Source: a virus
Reading direction: 5' to 3' (one strand)
Length of the DNA stretch: 26,053 nt
IMG/VR virus record: IMGVR_UViG_3300017717_000064
Coordinates: 1-26,053 of that record
Shown here in pieces: positions 14,661 to 23,190 of the stretch. Each line of letters starts with the position of its first letter. Positions within the stretch are counted from its first letter, which is position 1. The translations under genes and the position numbers were made by a program. The notes under the pieces were generated by a model, which ran no database searches, had not been told where the DNA came from, and worked only from the letters and a program-made list of their open reading frames with translations.

Positions 14661-15679
14661 TATAGACTATTATATATTTCTATTAGTTGGGAGTTTTTGA
14701 TTGTAGGAGAATCAATTGCTTGTAGTTGGTTTAGTACAATTTGATCTACGTTTTCAACTTGTATATCATTATTTGTATTCCAATCTGTAGCATGTTCTTC
14801 TTTCTTTGCTGGCATGAGTGCAATCTCACGCAAGTCATACTGTTGTGCAAACGTTTCTTTAATATAGTTTGCTTCTTCATATGTAATACCTACATCAAGT
14901 GTTACCCTACAGTGTGTTTTACTTGATAGTATTTTTTCAGGATTGTCAATAAGTTTACTTAAAGGTATTGTTCTATACTTTGGTGCATCTGGCCATTGTA
15001 CAAATTCAGGTTGTCCTCCCCATTCTAAAAACATAAGACCACGTTCATCGTCCCATGCATCTGAGTAATTGTGTGGGAAGGCATTGCCTGTGTAAATGAC
15101 GTTGCCATCTTGCTGTCGTTTGTGGAAGTGTCCGGAAAATACAAATTCTGGTTTTCTGAGATCATCAGCTTTTAGCCCATGTCCTAGATCAGGCATTTGT
15201 ACCATTGCGTTCATATAGAACGAGGGGAGTTCAAAATGGCCAAACATGTATCGACATTCCACATGTTTTAATTTTTTCCATTCATCATCAACTAACCACG
15301 GCACTATGGCAACGTCGTCTTTGACAAGTATATCATCTGTAACAACGTGAATATTATCATATTCATCTGCCATTGGAATACTATGGATCTCTCGCTTCTC
15401 ACGATAATATAAATCGTGATTACCCATAATCATATATACTTCGTCAAAACTTTCACTCAACCGACGTAAGTTACTTACTGTATAGTTGAGTGTAGATACA
15501 TTGATTGTCGCCCTATGATGATGCCAATCTCCCATGAATATACACTTACGTATACCACGTTCATGGGCCTGGTTAATCATCCATATAATAAAATCTTCAC
15601 AGTCTTTGTTATGAAAGCGACTATTATTCTTCATACCAAAGTGAATGTCTGTAAAGACCACTACTTTATCGAATAGCAA
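14660..15679 (-). CDS. 47: Recombination endonuclease subunit gp47 (Mre11/SbcD-like)
   Basis: A 339-aa metallophosphoesterase nuclease, the partner of gp46. The five phosphoesterase motifs are visible: D11-x-H13 (FTDIHFG), G50-D51 (MGDWHHHR), G86-N-H-D89 (IMGNHDLYY), a GHFE motif near residue 149, and GHFHKRQ near residue 184. The fold and length match T4 gp47 (339 aa). It starts 3 bases after the gp55 stop and shares a TAATG junction with gp46. With gp46 it makes the 3' single strands used by the phage for recombination-primed replication. Confidence 0.97.
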   Translation of the reverse strand: MLFDKVVVFTDIHFGMKNNSRFHNKDCEDFIIWMINQAHERGIRKCIFMGDWHHHRATINVSTLNYTVSNLRRLSESFDEVYMIMGNHDLYYREKREIHSIPMADEYDNIHVVTDDILVKDDVAIVPWLVDDEWKKLKHVECRYMFGHFELPSFYMNAMVQMPDLGHGLKADDLRKPEFVFSGHFHKRQQDGNVIYTGNAFPHNYSDAWDDERGLMFLEWGGQPEFVQWPDAPKYRTIPLSKLIDNPEKILSSKTHCRVTLDVGITYEEANYIKETFAQQYDLREIALMPAKKEEHATDWNTNNDIQVENVDQIVLNQLQAIDSPTIKNSQLIEIYNSL

Positions 15680-15682
15680 ATC

Positions 15683-16519
15683 TTATTCCTTATTTGGGTT
15701 TGTGGCTTGCCTTGCTTCCCACTCTGCATTAAATGTTCGTGTAAAACTAGGGTTAAGTCCTTCTTCTTCTAATAAGTCGTCTCTGATGTTTTGATTACGT
15801 TTTTCTAAATTGAGAACACGGGTAAAACTGTTATTAACAGCCGCCGTATAATATGCAAATGGGTTTTGACTCTTAGCTTCGTTAAATTGTAATCCAATTT
15901 GACTTAACTGAAGAATAGCCTGCCCACGCATCTCATCCACATACGTATATCCACGCCAGTTACCACGCATACTGTATCTATGGCATAGCATTAGATACAT
16001 TTTTGCTAACTTATCGTTTGTCTTACCATGTGTAACACAGAAATGACCATCTGTCAAGTCTCCTTTCCAGTGGCTCCGTACTACTTCTTTCCAGTTATTA
16101 CCAACAAGTGCATAATGCTTAAATGGTGGGAAGTTTACCTTTGTATGGTGATCTGCCTCGGTTTTGGGTGTGTTCTTCCTATCTTCTCTAGGAATATGTT
16201 CATATGTATTGACTCTCATTACAAGTTCTTTTTCAGTAATTGTATTAGGGTCAATAGCAAATTCAGCGGCTCTTGGTTTACGTTTTTTATCCCATAATCC
16301 CTTCTCCCACTGTAATACTGCTTCTTCATGTGCTAATTTTTGTAATCTTGATGCTCTATTCTGTTTTGCTTCTTCAATTCTATCGTTTGTTATTTCTTCA
16401 ACATTATCTAATATTAAATCATAAAAATAATAATTGTCATCATCACAGTAGCAATAGGTCATCTTAGAATTGTGTATTTCTAACAACATGTCTCTATTGT
16501 TTAGGTAATTTCTTGCCAT
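15683..16519 (-). CDS. 55: Late-transcription sigma factor gp55, enlarged
   Basis: A 278-aa protein homologous to T4 gp55 (185 aa), the sigma factor that directs host RNA polymerase to TATAAATA promoters. The N-terminal NYLNNRDMLLEI matches the conserved start of gp55, and the core is recognisable from residue about 165: GKTNDKLAKMYLMLCHRY, YTYVDEMRGQAILQ, SQNPFAYYTAAVNNSFTRVL (sigma region 2-like). Between them lies an insertion of roughly 130 residues with charged helical and aromatic parts (for example ITEKELVMRVNTYEHIPRED). The start at 16519 has AAGGA 6 bases upstream. It is the first gene of the operon and is driven by a strong sigma70-type promoter. Exact late promoter octamers occur in this same window. 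Confidence 0.93.
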   Translation of the reverse strand: MARNYLNNRDMLLEIHNSKMTYCYCDDDNYYFYDLILDNVEEITNDRIEEAKQNRASRLQKLAHEEAVLQWEKGLWDKKRKPRAAEFAIDPNTITEKELVMRVNTYEHIPREDRKNTPKTEADHHTKVNFPPFKHYALVGNNWKEVVRSHWKGDLTDGHFCVTHGKTNDKLAKMYLMLCHRYSMRGNWRGYTYVDEMRGQAILQLSQIGLQFNEAKSQNPFAYYTAAVNNSFTRVLNLEKRNQNIRDDLLEEEGLNPSFTRTFNAEWEARQATNPNKE

Positions 16520-16545
16520 TGCTATTCCTTATCTGTACACCTTAC

Positions 16546-16574
16546 ATTGTATACGCTAAGTTATTGATTGTCAA
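16546..16574 (-). promoter_or_regulatory. Strong sigma70-type promoter for gp55-gp47-gp46
   Basis: On the minus strand TTGACA (16574-16569) is a perfect -35 box, followed after exactly 17 bases by TACAAT (16551-16546), one mismatch from TATAAT. Transcription should start near 16539, about 20 bases before the gp55 ATG. This is what an early or middle phage promoter read by host polymerase looks like. Confidence 0.85.
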
Positions 16575-16588
16575 GCACTTTTCTTGAG

Positions 16589-16596
16589 TATAAATA
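16589..16596 (+). promoter_or_regulatory. T4-type late promoter TATAAATA for the baseplate operon
   Basis: An exact TATAAATA octamer, 17 bases before the start of the nucleotidyltransferase gene, with the ribosome site AGGAG at 16603-16607 between them. It faces away from the gp55 promoter, whose -35 box ends 14 bases to the left. gp55 recognises this element in T4. Confidence 0.88.
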
Positions 16597-16613
16597 CAAT
16601 ATAGGAGAACGAA

Positions 16614-17222
16614 ATGCGATATTCCGATTTATTAACCGAAGCAACCACAAATCGTGTCACTGTTTTTTATGGTGGTAGATTTCAACCCATGCATAAAGGA
16701 CATTTTGCATTATACCAGAGTTTAGCACAACGCTTTGGTGCTGACAATGTATTTATCGCCTCCACTTTTGGGCAAAAGCAACAGGCTATGCATAAGTCTG
16801 GTGACTTTACTACTGATCCTTTTACGTTTGAAGAAAAGGCAAGTATTGCAAATGAAATGTTTGGTATTCCAACTGACAAGTTTGTAAACACACTACCTTA
16901 TAGACCTGAACAGGTAAAAGTAGGGAGAAGTGATTCAGAATATGCATTAGTACTTGCATTTAGTGAAAAAGACGCAGGACGTCTTAAATCTGGAGGTGTA
17001 CTTGCACCATTACCAGATGACACAAGCAAATTACAGACACCAGATGAGAATCGTGTATACTTTGTAACAATGCCAGTAAATGAAGGTGGCATGAGTGCAA
17101 CAGATTTTCGTCAAACAATGGCAAGTGAAAAACCTGAAGCAGAAAAGAAAAAAGTGTTCCAAGCGTTTTTTGGTCAAATGAATGAACGTGTATTTAAGTT
17201 TATTGAAAATAGGTTAACATAA
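16614..17222 (+). CDS. Nucleotidyltransferase (HxGH superfamily) with capsid-targeting-like leader
   Basis: A 202-aa protein of the cytidylyltransferase-like nucleotidyltransferase superfamily. The nucleotide-binding signature is GGRFQPMHKGHF (residues 20-31, with H27 and H30 as the H-x-G-H pair), and MSATDFR (160-166) replaces the usual ISGTxIR motif. Such enzymes adenylate or cytidylate small substrates (NMN, pantetheine phosphate, phosphocholine); the substrate cannot be told here. The N-terminus MRYSDLLTEATTNR resembles the T4 capsid-targeting sequence MKTYQEFIAEA, with an L-T-E cleavage motif for gp21, so the enzyme may be packaged and injected. It is the first gene after an exact late promoter and is coupled to the next gene by TAATG. 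Confidence 0.85.
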   Translation: MRYSDLLTEATTNRVTVFYGGRFQPMHKGHFALYQSLAQRFGADNVFIASTFGQKQQAMHKSGDFTTDPFTFEEKASIANEMFGIPTDKFVNTLPYRPEQVKVGRSDSEYALVLAFSEKDAGRLKSGGVLAPLPDDTSKLQTPDENRVYFVTMPVNEGGMSATDFRQTMASEKPEAEKKKVFQAFFGQMNERVFKFIENRLT

Positions 17223-19114
17223 TGGCAGATACATATCCTCAGGGTAAAACCACCGTAACTAAGAAAAAGGTAGTAGGTACTATTTCAGGCCTTAACATGT
17301 ACACTGTTAAGAAAGAAGATCCTGCATACCGTGATATAAAAGCCAAATTAGTTGCTAAAAGATTAAAACGTTCAGGTATTGATGTACGTACAAAAGATAA
17401 TCCTGATGGCAGAATGATTCCAACAGGATATACAACACGAGGCGATATTCGTCTAGTAGATTCCCAAAACACATCACCTGACTATCCTGACGGTAAGCCA
17501 TATGATTATCCAAAAAGCCGTAGTATTCCTGGACACAGTTATCTTAAAAGAAGGCGTGATGAAGGCTATATTGACACTGTTGCCACAGGTAGATATAGAT
17601 CCGGAATCATCGAAGGAACAATTGAACCTGTTGAATCAGCCAAAGGATCTACCTATAATGTAGAGAAAAAAGAAGTTTCAGTAGAAGTAGAGGTAAAGAA
17701 TACAGGTGCCGCAAAAACTGACCAACGTGGCGGACAAGGCACAAGTGATGATAATAAGGATGCTATAGCCGCCGCAGAAGAAGAAAATGCTATAGCAAGT
17801 GGAAGTTCACTTGATGGTTCAGGTGGAGCACACATACCTTCTGGAGGAATTACTCCAAGACAACAGGACGCACTTTCTGGTAGAGGAGAATTTGCTCCTG
17901 ACTCAGAATTTGAAGCACCACCAGGCTCACAGTACGAATCGCAAATCGATGTAGAAAAGGATCCGAATAGAGCACCAGTATTGGTGTTTAATGAACTTGA
18001 TGAGGCGGGCCAAAGAATACCTAATACAGGTGGCATTAAATATCTCACAAAAGAAGAGGCGATAAAATTAAATGAAGAAGGTTTAATTAAAGACAGTTTA
18101 CTTGAAGATCATATAAAAATAATTGATGCTCAGAACAAACTAGCTGATAAAGGTGAGTTTCCATTTGATAGAGAGAAATATATTATTACACCTGATGGTA
18201 AATTAATACCTAAGAACAATGTATCTAAAGATGCAGATGGTAATTATAGAGATATTACAACTGGCAGTGCATTCACAGGATTCGATGGTGAAAATGTCAC
18301 TAAAGAAGAAGTAACAAATCAACCAAGAGGACCAAGAGTAAAACAAAGTATTGCTGGTGTACCTGGAGAACATAAAGTTAGACTATATACAAAAAATCCT
18401 TCATGGTTAGAAAAAACATTAGAAACATTAAAAAAGACTGGCAACGGAATTGTATTTCCATATACGCCAACAATAAACGTCAATCATAGTGCAAACTATG
18501 GAACATATGATATTAATCAAAGCGTTGAACAACCACACTTTTATAGTATGACTCCTAATGTGTCACTTCAGCTGACTGCTGTATTCACAGCAAACACTCT
18601 AACAGAAGCAGAGTATATGCTTGCATGTATGCATTTTTTACGCACAGCAACTAAGAGCGATTTCGGGGCATATAACAATGGACTTAGAAGAACTGATGCA
18701 GGCACACCGCCTCCCGTTCTAGTTTTTAATGGTTATGGAACAGAAATGTTTAACAATATTCCTGTAATTGTTAGAAGTGTAAACTTTACTTTACCTGAAG
18801 ATGTAGATTACGTTTCAATACAAACACAAGCGGCACAATTTTTGGAAGGTGGATTTGTAGACGTAACTAACCTAGATGCAAATGGTAATAATATACAAAA
18901 TGAATTACAAACTCAGGATAATGCCGGTGGCGATATAACTGAATCTTTTGAAAAACAACCAGACGTTAATATTCCAGCTGAGTCATCAACAGTACCAACA
19001 AGTATATTGTTTAGTATTGACCTTGCACCACAGCATCCACCTGGCCAGTTACGTGACGAGTGGAACTTTAAAGACTATGCGTCAGGAGACTTATTGAGGA
19101 AAGGTTATATCTAA
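17222..19114 (+). CDS. Baseplate tail-tube cap protein, gp48-like
   Basis: A 630-aa protein. Residues about 400-545 contain the recognisable part: NGIVFPYTPTINVNHSANYG, YMLACMHFLRTATKSDFG, PPPVLVFNGYGTEMFNNIPV and FTLPEDVDYV. These are typical of the T4-type gp48/gp54-like proteins that cap the baseplate and start the tail tube. The first 230 residues are basic and then Gly/Ser/Asp-rich and probably disordered or extended. Residues 230-340 form a separate charged segment. T4 gp48 is 364 aa, so the N-terminal half is an addition. Flanked by TAATG overlaps on both sides. Whether it corresponds to gp48 or gp54 cannot be settled by eye; the role in tail-tube initiation is well supported. Confidence 0.72.
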   Translation: MADTYPQGKTTVTKKKVVGTISGLNMYTVKKEDPAYRDIKAKLVAKRLKRSGIDVRTKDNPDGRMIPTGYTTRGDIRLVDSQNTSPDYPDGKPYDYPKSRSIPGHSYLKRRRDEGYIDTVATGRYRSGIIEGTIEPVESAKGSTYNVEKKEVSVEVEVKNTGAAKTDQRGGQGTSDDNKDAIAAAEEENAIASGSSLDGSGGAHIPSGGITPRQQDALSGRGEFAPDSEFEAPPGSQYESQIDVEKDPNRAPVLVFNELDEAGQRIPNTGGIKYLTKEEAIKLNEEGLIKDSLLEDHIKIIDAQNKLADKGEFPFDREKYIITPDGKLIPKNNVSKDADGNYRDITTGSAFTGFDGENVTKEEVTNQPRGPRVKQSIAGVPGEHKVRLYTKNPSWLEKTLETLKKTGNGIVFPYTPTINVNHSANYGTYDINQSVEQPHFYSMTPNVSLQLTAVFTANTLTEAEYMLACMHFLRTATKSDFGAYNNGLRRTDAGTPPPVLVFNGYGTEMFNNIPVIVRSVNFTLPEDVDYVSIQTQAAQFLEGGFVDVTNLDANGNNIQNELQTQDNAGGDITESFEKQPDVNIPAESSTVPTSILFSIDLAPQHPPGQLRDEWNFKDYASGDLLRKGYI

Positions 19115-19401
19115 TGACAACAATTTATAGACCTGATAGTAATTTCAGAAATAACAGAATTGTTAATGGTAAATATCTCAGTATAACAGATGAACTTGTT
19201 TCTAACAAAGCAGATGTAGTTACAAGCCCTCTGATTGTTGAAGCAAAATACGACCAAAGACCAGATGTTCTAGCAAACGATCTTTATGGAAATTCAAGAC
19301 TTTGGTGGGTGTTTGCAGAATTTAATCAAGACAAATTAGTTGATCCTATCCTAGATCTAAAAGCAGGTATGGAACTTCAAGTTCCAGAAAAATTCTCATA
19401 A
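19114..19401 (+). CDS. Baseplate wedge protein with LysM-like end, gp53-like
   Basis: A 95-aa protein starting MTTIYRPDSNFRNNRIVNGK. Residues about 50-95 (RPDVLANDLYGNSRLWWVFA, then FNQDKLVDPILDLKAGMELQ and VPEKF) are a typical LysM-like baseplate motif, in which an unfolded-looking loop is followed by Y-G-x-x-x-L-W-W-x-x-A-x-x-N. The same motif is found in T4 gp53 and in P2 gpX-like proteins, which hold the baseplate inner ring together. T4 gp53 is 196 aa, so this is a reduced form. It sits between the gp48-like gene and the hub genes, with 1-base TAATG overlaps on both sides. Confidence 0.75.
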   Translation: MTTIYRPDSNFRNNRIVNGKYLSITDELVSNKADVVTSPLIVEAKYDQRPDVLANDLYGNSRLWWVFAEFNQDKLVDPILDLKAGMELQVPEKFS

Positions 19402-21248
19402 TGTACAAAACAAATATAAATGGAAATTGGAACAGTAGTGTTAACCTTGCTGGATATAAACTTACGTTATATCTTGTTAAGAAACCATTGTGGAATTCAC
19501 CAGATGCTCTTGCTAACGATAGTGGATCTATCCAAAAAGGTGATGCAATTATTATTGCAGAGACTGGTGCAACTACAGTTTTTAGTATAGACAATGTAAA
19601 CCTAACAACATTTATTAGAGGTGGACAAAAGAACGTAGATGCATCTACGGGTGTTGTACAGTTTCAATTACAAGAAGTATTAGGATTTAATTTTCTTGAT
19701 AAAATTTTAGCAGTATCATCTATATTTGGATTTTCTACAATAGCAAGTGCAAATTATGTATTAAAGGTAGAGTTTGTAGGTAGAGATCCTGAAACTGATT
19801 TACGTGTGCAGTATCCTAATATTTTCCTTTATAGTTTAGTATTTCAGGAGATACAAGCAAGTGTTTCTGAATCAGGAACAACATATGATATAATTGCACT
19901 TAACAATCAACGTATGGCAAAATATCAATCAAGTGTTTATACAAATGTTGAAATTCAAGATTTCACTACCGTTGCAGATTTTATTAAAGCAACAGAACGT
20001 GCATGTAACAAATATGAAGAAGACATGAGCAAGCAGGATCAAGGTAATCCACAGCCAAGAAAGCATTGGAAAATTAAATTAGCACCTGAACTTGCTGGTA
20101 TTGAACGAGAAGCCGTAACTGCTGACACTCGTGTTGATCATGGATTGAGAGTAGCGGCTGGTATGGCCCGCTCATCAGTAGCATCAATAAACTTAGCAGA
20201 GAGTCCAATGCAAGGTACAGGTGATACTGGTACTGCTACAAAAATGACACAAAATGAAAAAGGTACTCGTGATGCTATTATAAATCAAAACACAAACGTT
20301 GCTGATTATTTAGAAGTTATGATTACACGAAACAGTCCAGTGTTTAATCAGTATTCAGCAAAACAGAAAAAATTAATTGGACAGGTACCAATAATTAGAG
20401 CAAGTACAGAAGTAAAACAACTTGACAAGAATGATCCTAGAACTAACACTCCAGAAGTTGAGATTACAATTACAGTAGGTTTATTCAGAGATTCAACACA
20501 CCCTGATGTAGACGCAAAGAAACAAGAAGAACACATTACAAATAAACAAAAACAGCAGACTTATGCTTCAGCAATATCTGAGAGTATTGTTAAAAAATAC
20601 TTTTGGTTATACTCAGGACAAAATACTGAAGTCATGGGTTTTGATCTAAATGTAAATAACACATTTTTTATTGCACAAGATCCTAACCAAGGACAAAATT
20701 ATCCTGAAACAAGTCAAATGAAAGTGCCTAGTCAACCACTTCGTGCAACAACTATTGCACCTGGACAACGTGCATTCCTAAGTCAAATAGAAGTAGATCG
20801 TATTCCTATTGAACGTGTACAGTATGGTGTTGAAGCAACAGGTAGTAAAGCACAGAATACAAATGAAGAAACTGGTACTGCATTAGATGCGATGCATGAT
20901 AGAAATATGGCAAGGCGTGAAGAAGACTTCTTAAATATGACATTAGAAATTAAAGGTGATCCATTCTGGATGGGTACAGGTACTACTATCTCAGGTACTG
21001 AAGTACAACTCCAGGACTTACAAAACTCTACAATCTATATTGCCTTTCTAACTTATAGACCAGAAGAAAGTGTTGCATATACAGAAAATCAAAGAAGAGG
21101 TGGGTTGGATACTGCGGCAAGTGGAATATATGAAGTTTTTAAAGCAGATCAAAAATTAGCAGGCGGACAGTTTACACAGACGTTATCATGTATTAGGAAT
21201 AGAAACTTTAGTACATACCTAATGCAAAATGAACTGGAGAATTTATAA
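19401..21248 (+). CDS. Probable baseplate hub protein (gp27 position), 615 aa
   Basis: A 615-aa protein with no motif that I can name with certainty. The N-terminus MYKTNINGNWNSSVNLAGYK and the segment YPNIFLYSLVFQEIQASVSE (about 140-160) look like beta-rich tail-protein folds. Residues 200-300 are charged and linker-like. Residues about 400-470 (YFWLYSGQNTEVMGFDLNVN) resemble the domain of hub proteins that holds to gp5/VgrG. It lies directly before the gp5-like spike gene, where gp27 or gpD-type hubs occur. T4 gp27 is 391 aa, so this would be an enlarged version. Function is inferred from position and beta-rich composition. Confidence 0.55.
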   Translation: MYKTNINGNWNSSVNLAGYKLTLYLVKKPLWNSPDALANDSGSIQKGDAIIIAETGATTVFSIDNVNLTTFIRGGQKNVDASTGVVQFQLQEVLGFNFLDKILAVSSIFGFSTIASANYVLKVEFVGRDPETDLRVQYPNIFLYSLVFQEIQASVSESGTTYDIIALNNQRMAKYQSSVYTNVEIQDFTTVADFIKATERACNKYEEDMSKQDQGNPQPRKHWKIKLAPELAGIEREAVTADTRVDHGLRVAAGMARSSVASINLAESPMQGTGDTGTATKMTQNEKGTRDAIINQNTNVADYLEVMITRNSPVFNQYSAKQKKLIGQVPIIRASTEVKQLDKNDPRTNTPEVEITITVGLFRDSTHPDVDAKKQEEHITNKQKQQTYASAISESIVKKYFWLYSGQNTEVMGFDLNVNNTFFIAQDPNQGQNYPETSQMKVPSQPLRATTIAPGQRAFLSQIEVDRIPIERVQYGVEATGSKAQNTNEETGTALDAMHDRNMARREEDFLNMTLEIKGDPFWMGTGTTISGTEVQLQDLQNSTIYIAFLTYRPEESVAYTENQRRGGLDTAASGIYEVFKADQKLAGGQFTQTLSCIRNRNFSTYLMQNELENL

Positions 21249-22465
21249 TGGCATATCAAAGTACAAATAGTAGAACACCTGAGAAAGTTAAACAGGGTGG
21301 ACTTGGTGGAGTTAATCTTCTAAACGGTGTATATGTTGGCACAGTAGTTGCCAATGATGATTCAATTTACACTGGTAGAATTAAAGTACACTTTCCTGAA
21401 TTTGGTTCAGGTGGTGCGCCATACCATGTTTTATTAGTTACACCATTTGGAGGTTACACAAGTCCTAAAGAAGCAAGTGGTGATCCAACACAGTATGGTG
21501 CAGATGAGTCAGTAGAGGGTGGTGCTCCAAAAAGTTACGGCATGTGGCCACAACCACCGGCTATAGGTACAGAAGTTATATGTGCATTTACATCAAGACA
21601 TAATGTTGGATACCTCTTAGGAAGTGCTATAGGTATTGATAGAAACCATATGATGGGCGGTAAAGCAAGTGCATTAAACTATGCACAACAAGGCACCATT
21701 TTACCAGTATCTGAAAAAAATCCTTATGATCAAAACGATCCAGATACTAAACCAGCTGATCCAACAGGAAGCCAAAAACTAATTGATCAAGGATTAGAAA
21801 ACGACTTTGTACGTGGACATAGTATGAGCAGTGCAAGACGTGAGTCACCTAGTAGAGTTTTCGGACTTACAACATCTGATGGCCATGTTATTTCAATGGA
21901 CGATGGTGATGCAGAAGGTAATAGTAAAAATATTAGAATACGCACCAGAGGCGGAGCCCAAGTATTAATGGATGATGCAACACAAATTGTATTCATTACA
22001 AATCATAATGGTAATGCATATATTGAAATGGACGCTGATGGTAGAATAGATGTATATAGTCAAAAAGATATAAGTTATCATGCTGAAGGTGATTTTAATC
22101 TTCATGCTAAAGGTAATATTAACATGCAGGCAGACAACGGTGTACAAATTAAAAGTATTGGTGCAGACGGAATTAAAGTTGAAGCAACTGCTGGCGACTA
22201 TGATTTATTTGCCGCTAAAGATTTTAAATTTGAAGCAGGACAAAATGGAAATATGATTGCGGCCGGTAACTATAAAGAACAGGCAGGACGTATTGATATG
22301 AATGGTCCTGCACCAACACCAGCAACTAAAATTGAAATGAATCAATTAGTTGAAAACACAAATGTACTTGAAAGTGCAGGTACTAGAGTGCCAGAGCACC
22401 ATCCGTGGAAAGGTGCTACAGGAGTACAAGAGAAATTTAATGTTGCAAAAGGTAATACAAACTAA
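21248..22465 (+). CDS. 5: Baseplate hub spike protein gp5 (OB fold and beta-helix, no lysozyme domain)
   Basis: A 405-aa protein equivalent to T4 gp5 and to VgrG/gpV spikes. Residues about 25-135 form the OB-fold (VYVGTVVANDDSIYTGRIKV, then GTEVICAFTSRHNVGYLLGS). Residues 185-235 contain the conserved GHSMSSARRESPSRVFGLTT and the start of the strand stack. Residues about 240-345 are a triple beta-helix with short repeats (VYSQKDISYHAEGDFNLHAK) as in gp5 C-domain needles. The central lysozyme domain of T4 gp5 (residues 174-342 there) is absent; a separate lysozyme-fold gene follows at once. TAATG junctions on both sides. Confidence 0.88.
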   Translation: MAYQSTNSRTPEKVKQGGLGGVNLLNGVYVGTVVANDDSIYTGRIKVHFPEFGSGGAPYHVLLVTPFGGYTSPKEASGDPTQYGADESVEGGAPKSYGMWPQPPAIGTEVICAFTSRHNVGYLLGSAIGIDRNHMMGGKASALNYAQQGTILPVSEKNPYDQNDPDTKPADPTGSQKLIDQGLENDFVRGHSMSSARRESPSRVFGLTTSDGHVISMDDGDAEGNSKNIRIRTRGGAQVLMDDATQIVFITNHNGNAYIEMDADGRIDVYSQKDISYHAEGDFNLHAKGNINMQADNGVQIKSIGADGIKVEATAGDYDLFAAKDFKFEAGQNGNMIAAGNYKEQAGRIDMNGPAPTPATKIEMNQLVENTNVLESAGTRVPEHHPWKGATGVQEKFNVAKGNTN

Positions 22466-23190
22466 TGGAATTTAAACTCTCTTCAATACTTACAGAACAG
22501 GATCTAATAGAATTTGACTTATACACAAAAAAGTCTGAGTCAATGGTTGATGATCTTAAGGATTTAAAAAACCTTGAAGCAAGTTCACAACTTATTAATT
22601 TTTTAATCCGAGAACAGGAATGGCAAGGATATCAATATGGCAGTGGACTTGTAATTGGATATGGTACATCAGAAAAAATTAATGATATTGGACTTACAGA
22701 ATCTGAAGCGTTTAGTTTTTGGATAGATAAATTTAAGTTCACAGAAAGAAAATTTAAAGGTATACTTGGAAACATTTCTCAGTTGACACAGACACAATAT
22801 GATGCTATGCTTAGTTTATATTATCACACTGGAGATATTTTTAGTGTAGGAACAGCATCACGCAAGTTTCAAATACAACAATACATTGAAACAAGACAAT
22901 GGCAATGGTATGCTTCTGCACTAATATTAAGTGGCTTTCAACGCAACATTAGGCAGGGTGAAGCCAAGATAATGATGCTTGGTGATTACGGTAGAAATAA
23001 AGATAGAAGTATAATTAAGGCTGAGGGTATTCAAAAGATAAGACAATTATATCCTAACAGATTTATAAACGACATAGCAAAAGAACAAGCAGAGTATGTT
23101 TACTATGCAGAAACAAAAAGGTTTCTGCCCAAAATGACACAAACAAGAATGAGGCGTATAGTGGCACTATACCAGGAGAACAATGCCTAA
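22465..23190 (+). CDS. Lysozyme-fold (GH24-like) protein with altered active site
   Basis: A 241-aa protein related to phage T4 lysozyme-type muramidases. LIREQEWQGYQYGSGLVIGY (residues 47-66) corresponds to the catalytic stretch of GH24, LTESEAF (77-83) and LTQTQYDAMLSLYYHTG (107-123) are the conserved following helices, and RQGEAKIMMLGDY matches the late R-x-x-E-A motif. The catalytic Glu is probably E52 (or E50). The aspartate and threonine that complete the T4 lysozyme site appear to be replaced by Gly/Ser and Val, so activity is doubtful or differs. The N-terminus MEFKLSSILTEQ has the L-T-E end of a capsid-targeting leader. It directly follows gp5 and probably stands for the missing tail-lysozyme domain. 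Junctions: TAATG before, 8-base overlap after. Confidence 0.75.
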   Translation: MEFKLSSILTEQDLIEFDLYTKKSESMVDDLKDLKNLEASSQLINFLIREQEWQGYQYGSGLVIGYGTSEKINDIGLTESEAFSFWIDKFKFTERKFKGILGNISQLTQTQYDAMLSLYYHTGDIFSVGTASRKFQIQQYIETRQWQWYASALILSGFQRNIRQGEAKIMMLGDYGRNKDRSIIKAEGIQKIRQLYPNRFINDIAKEQAEYVYYAETKRFLPKMTQTRMRRIVALYQENNA

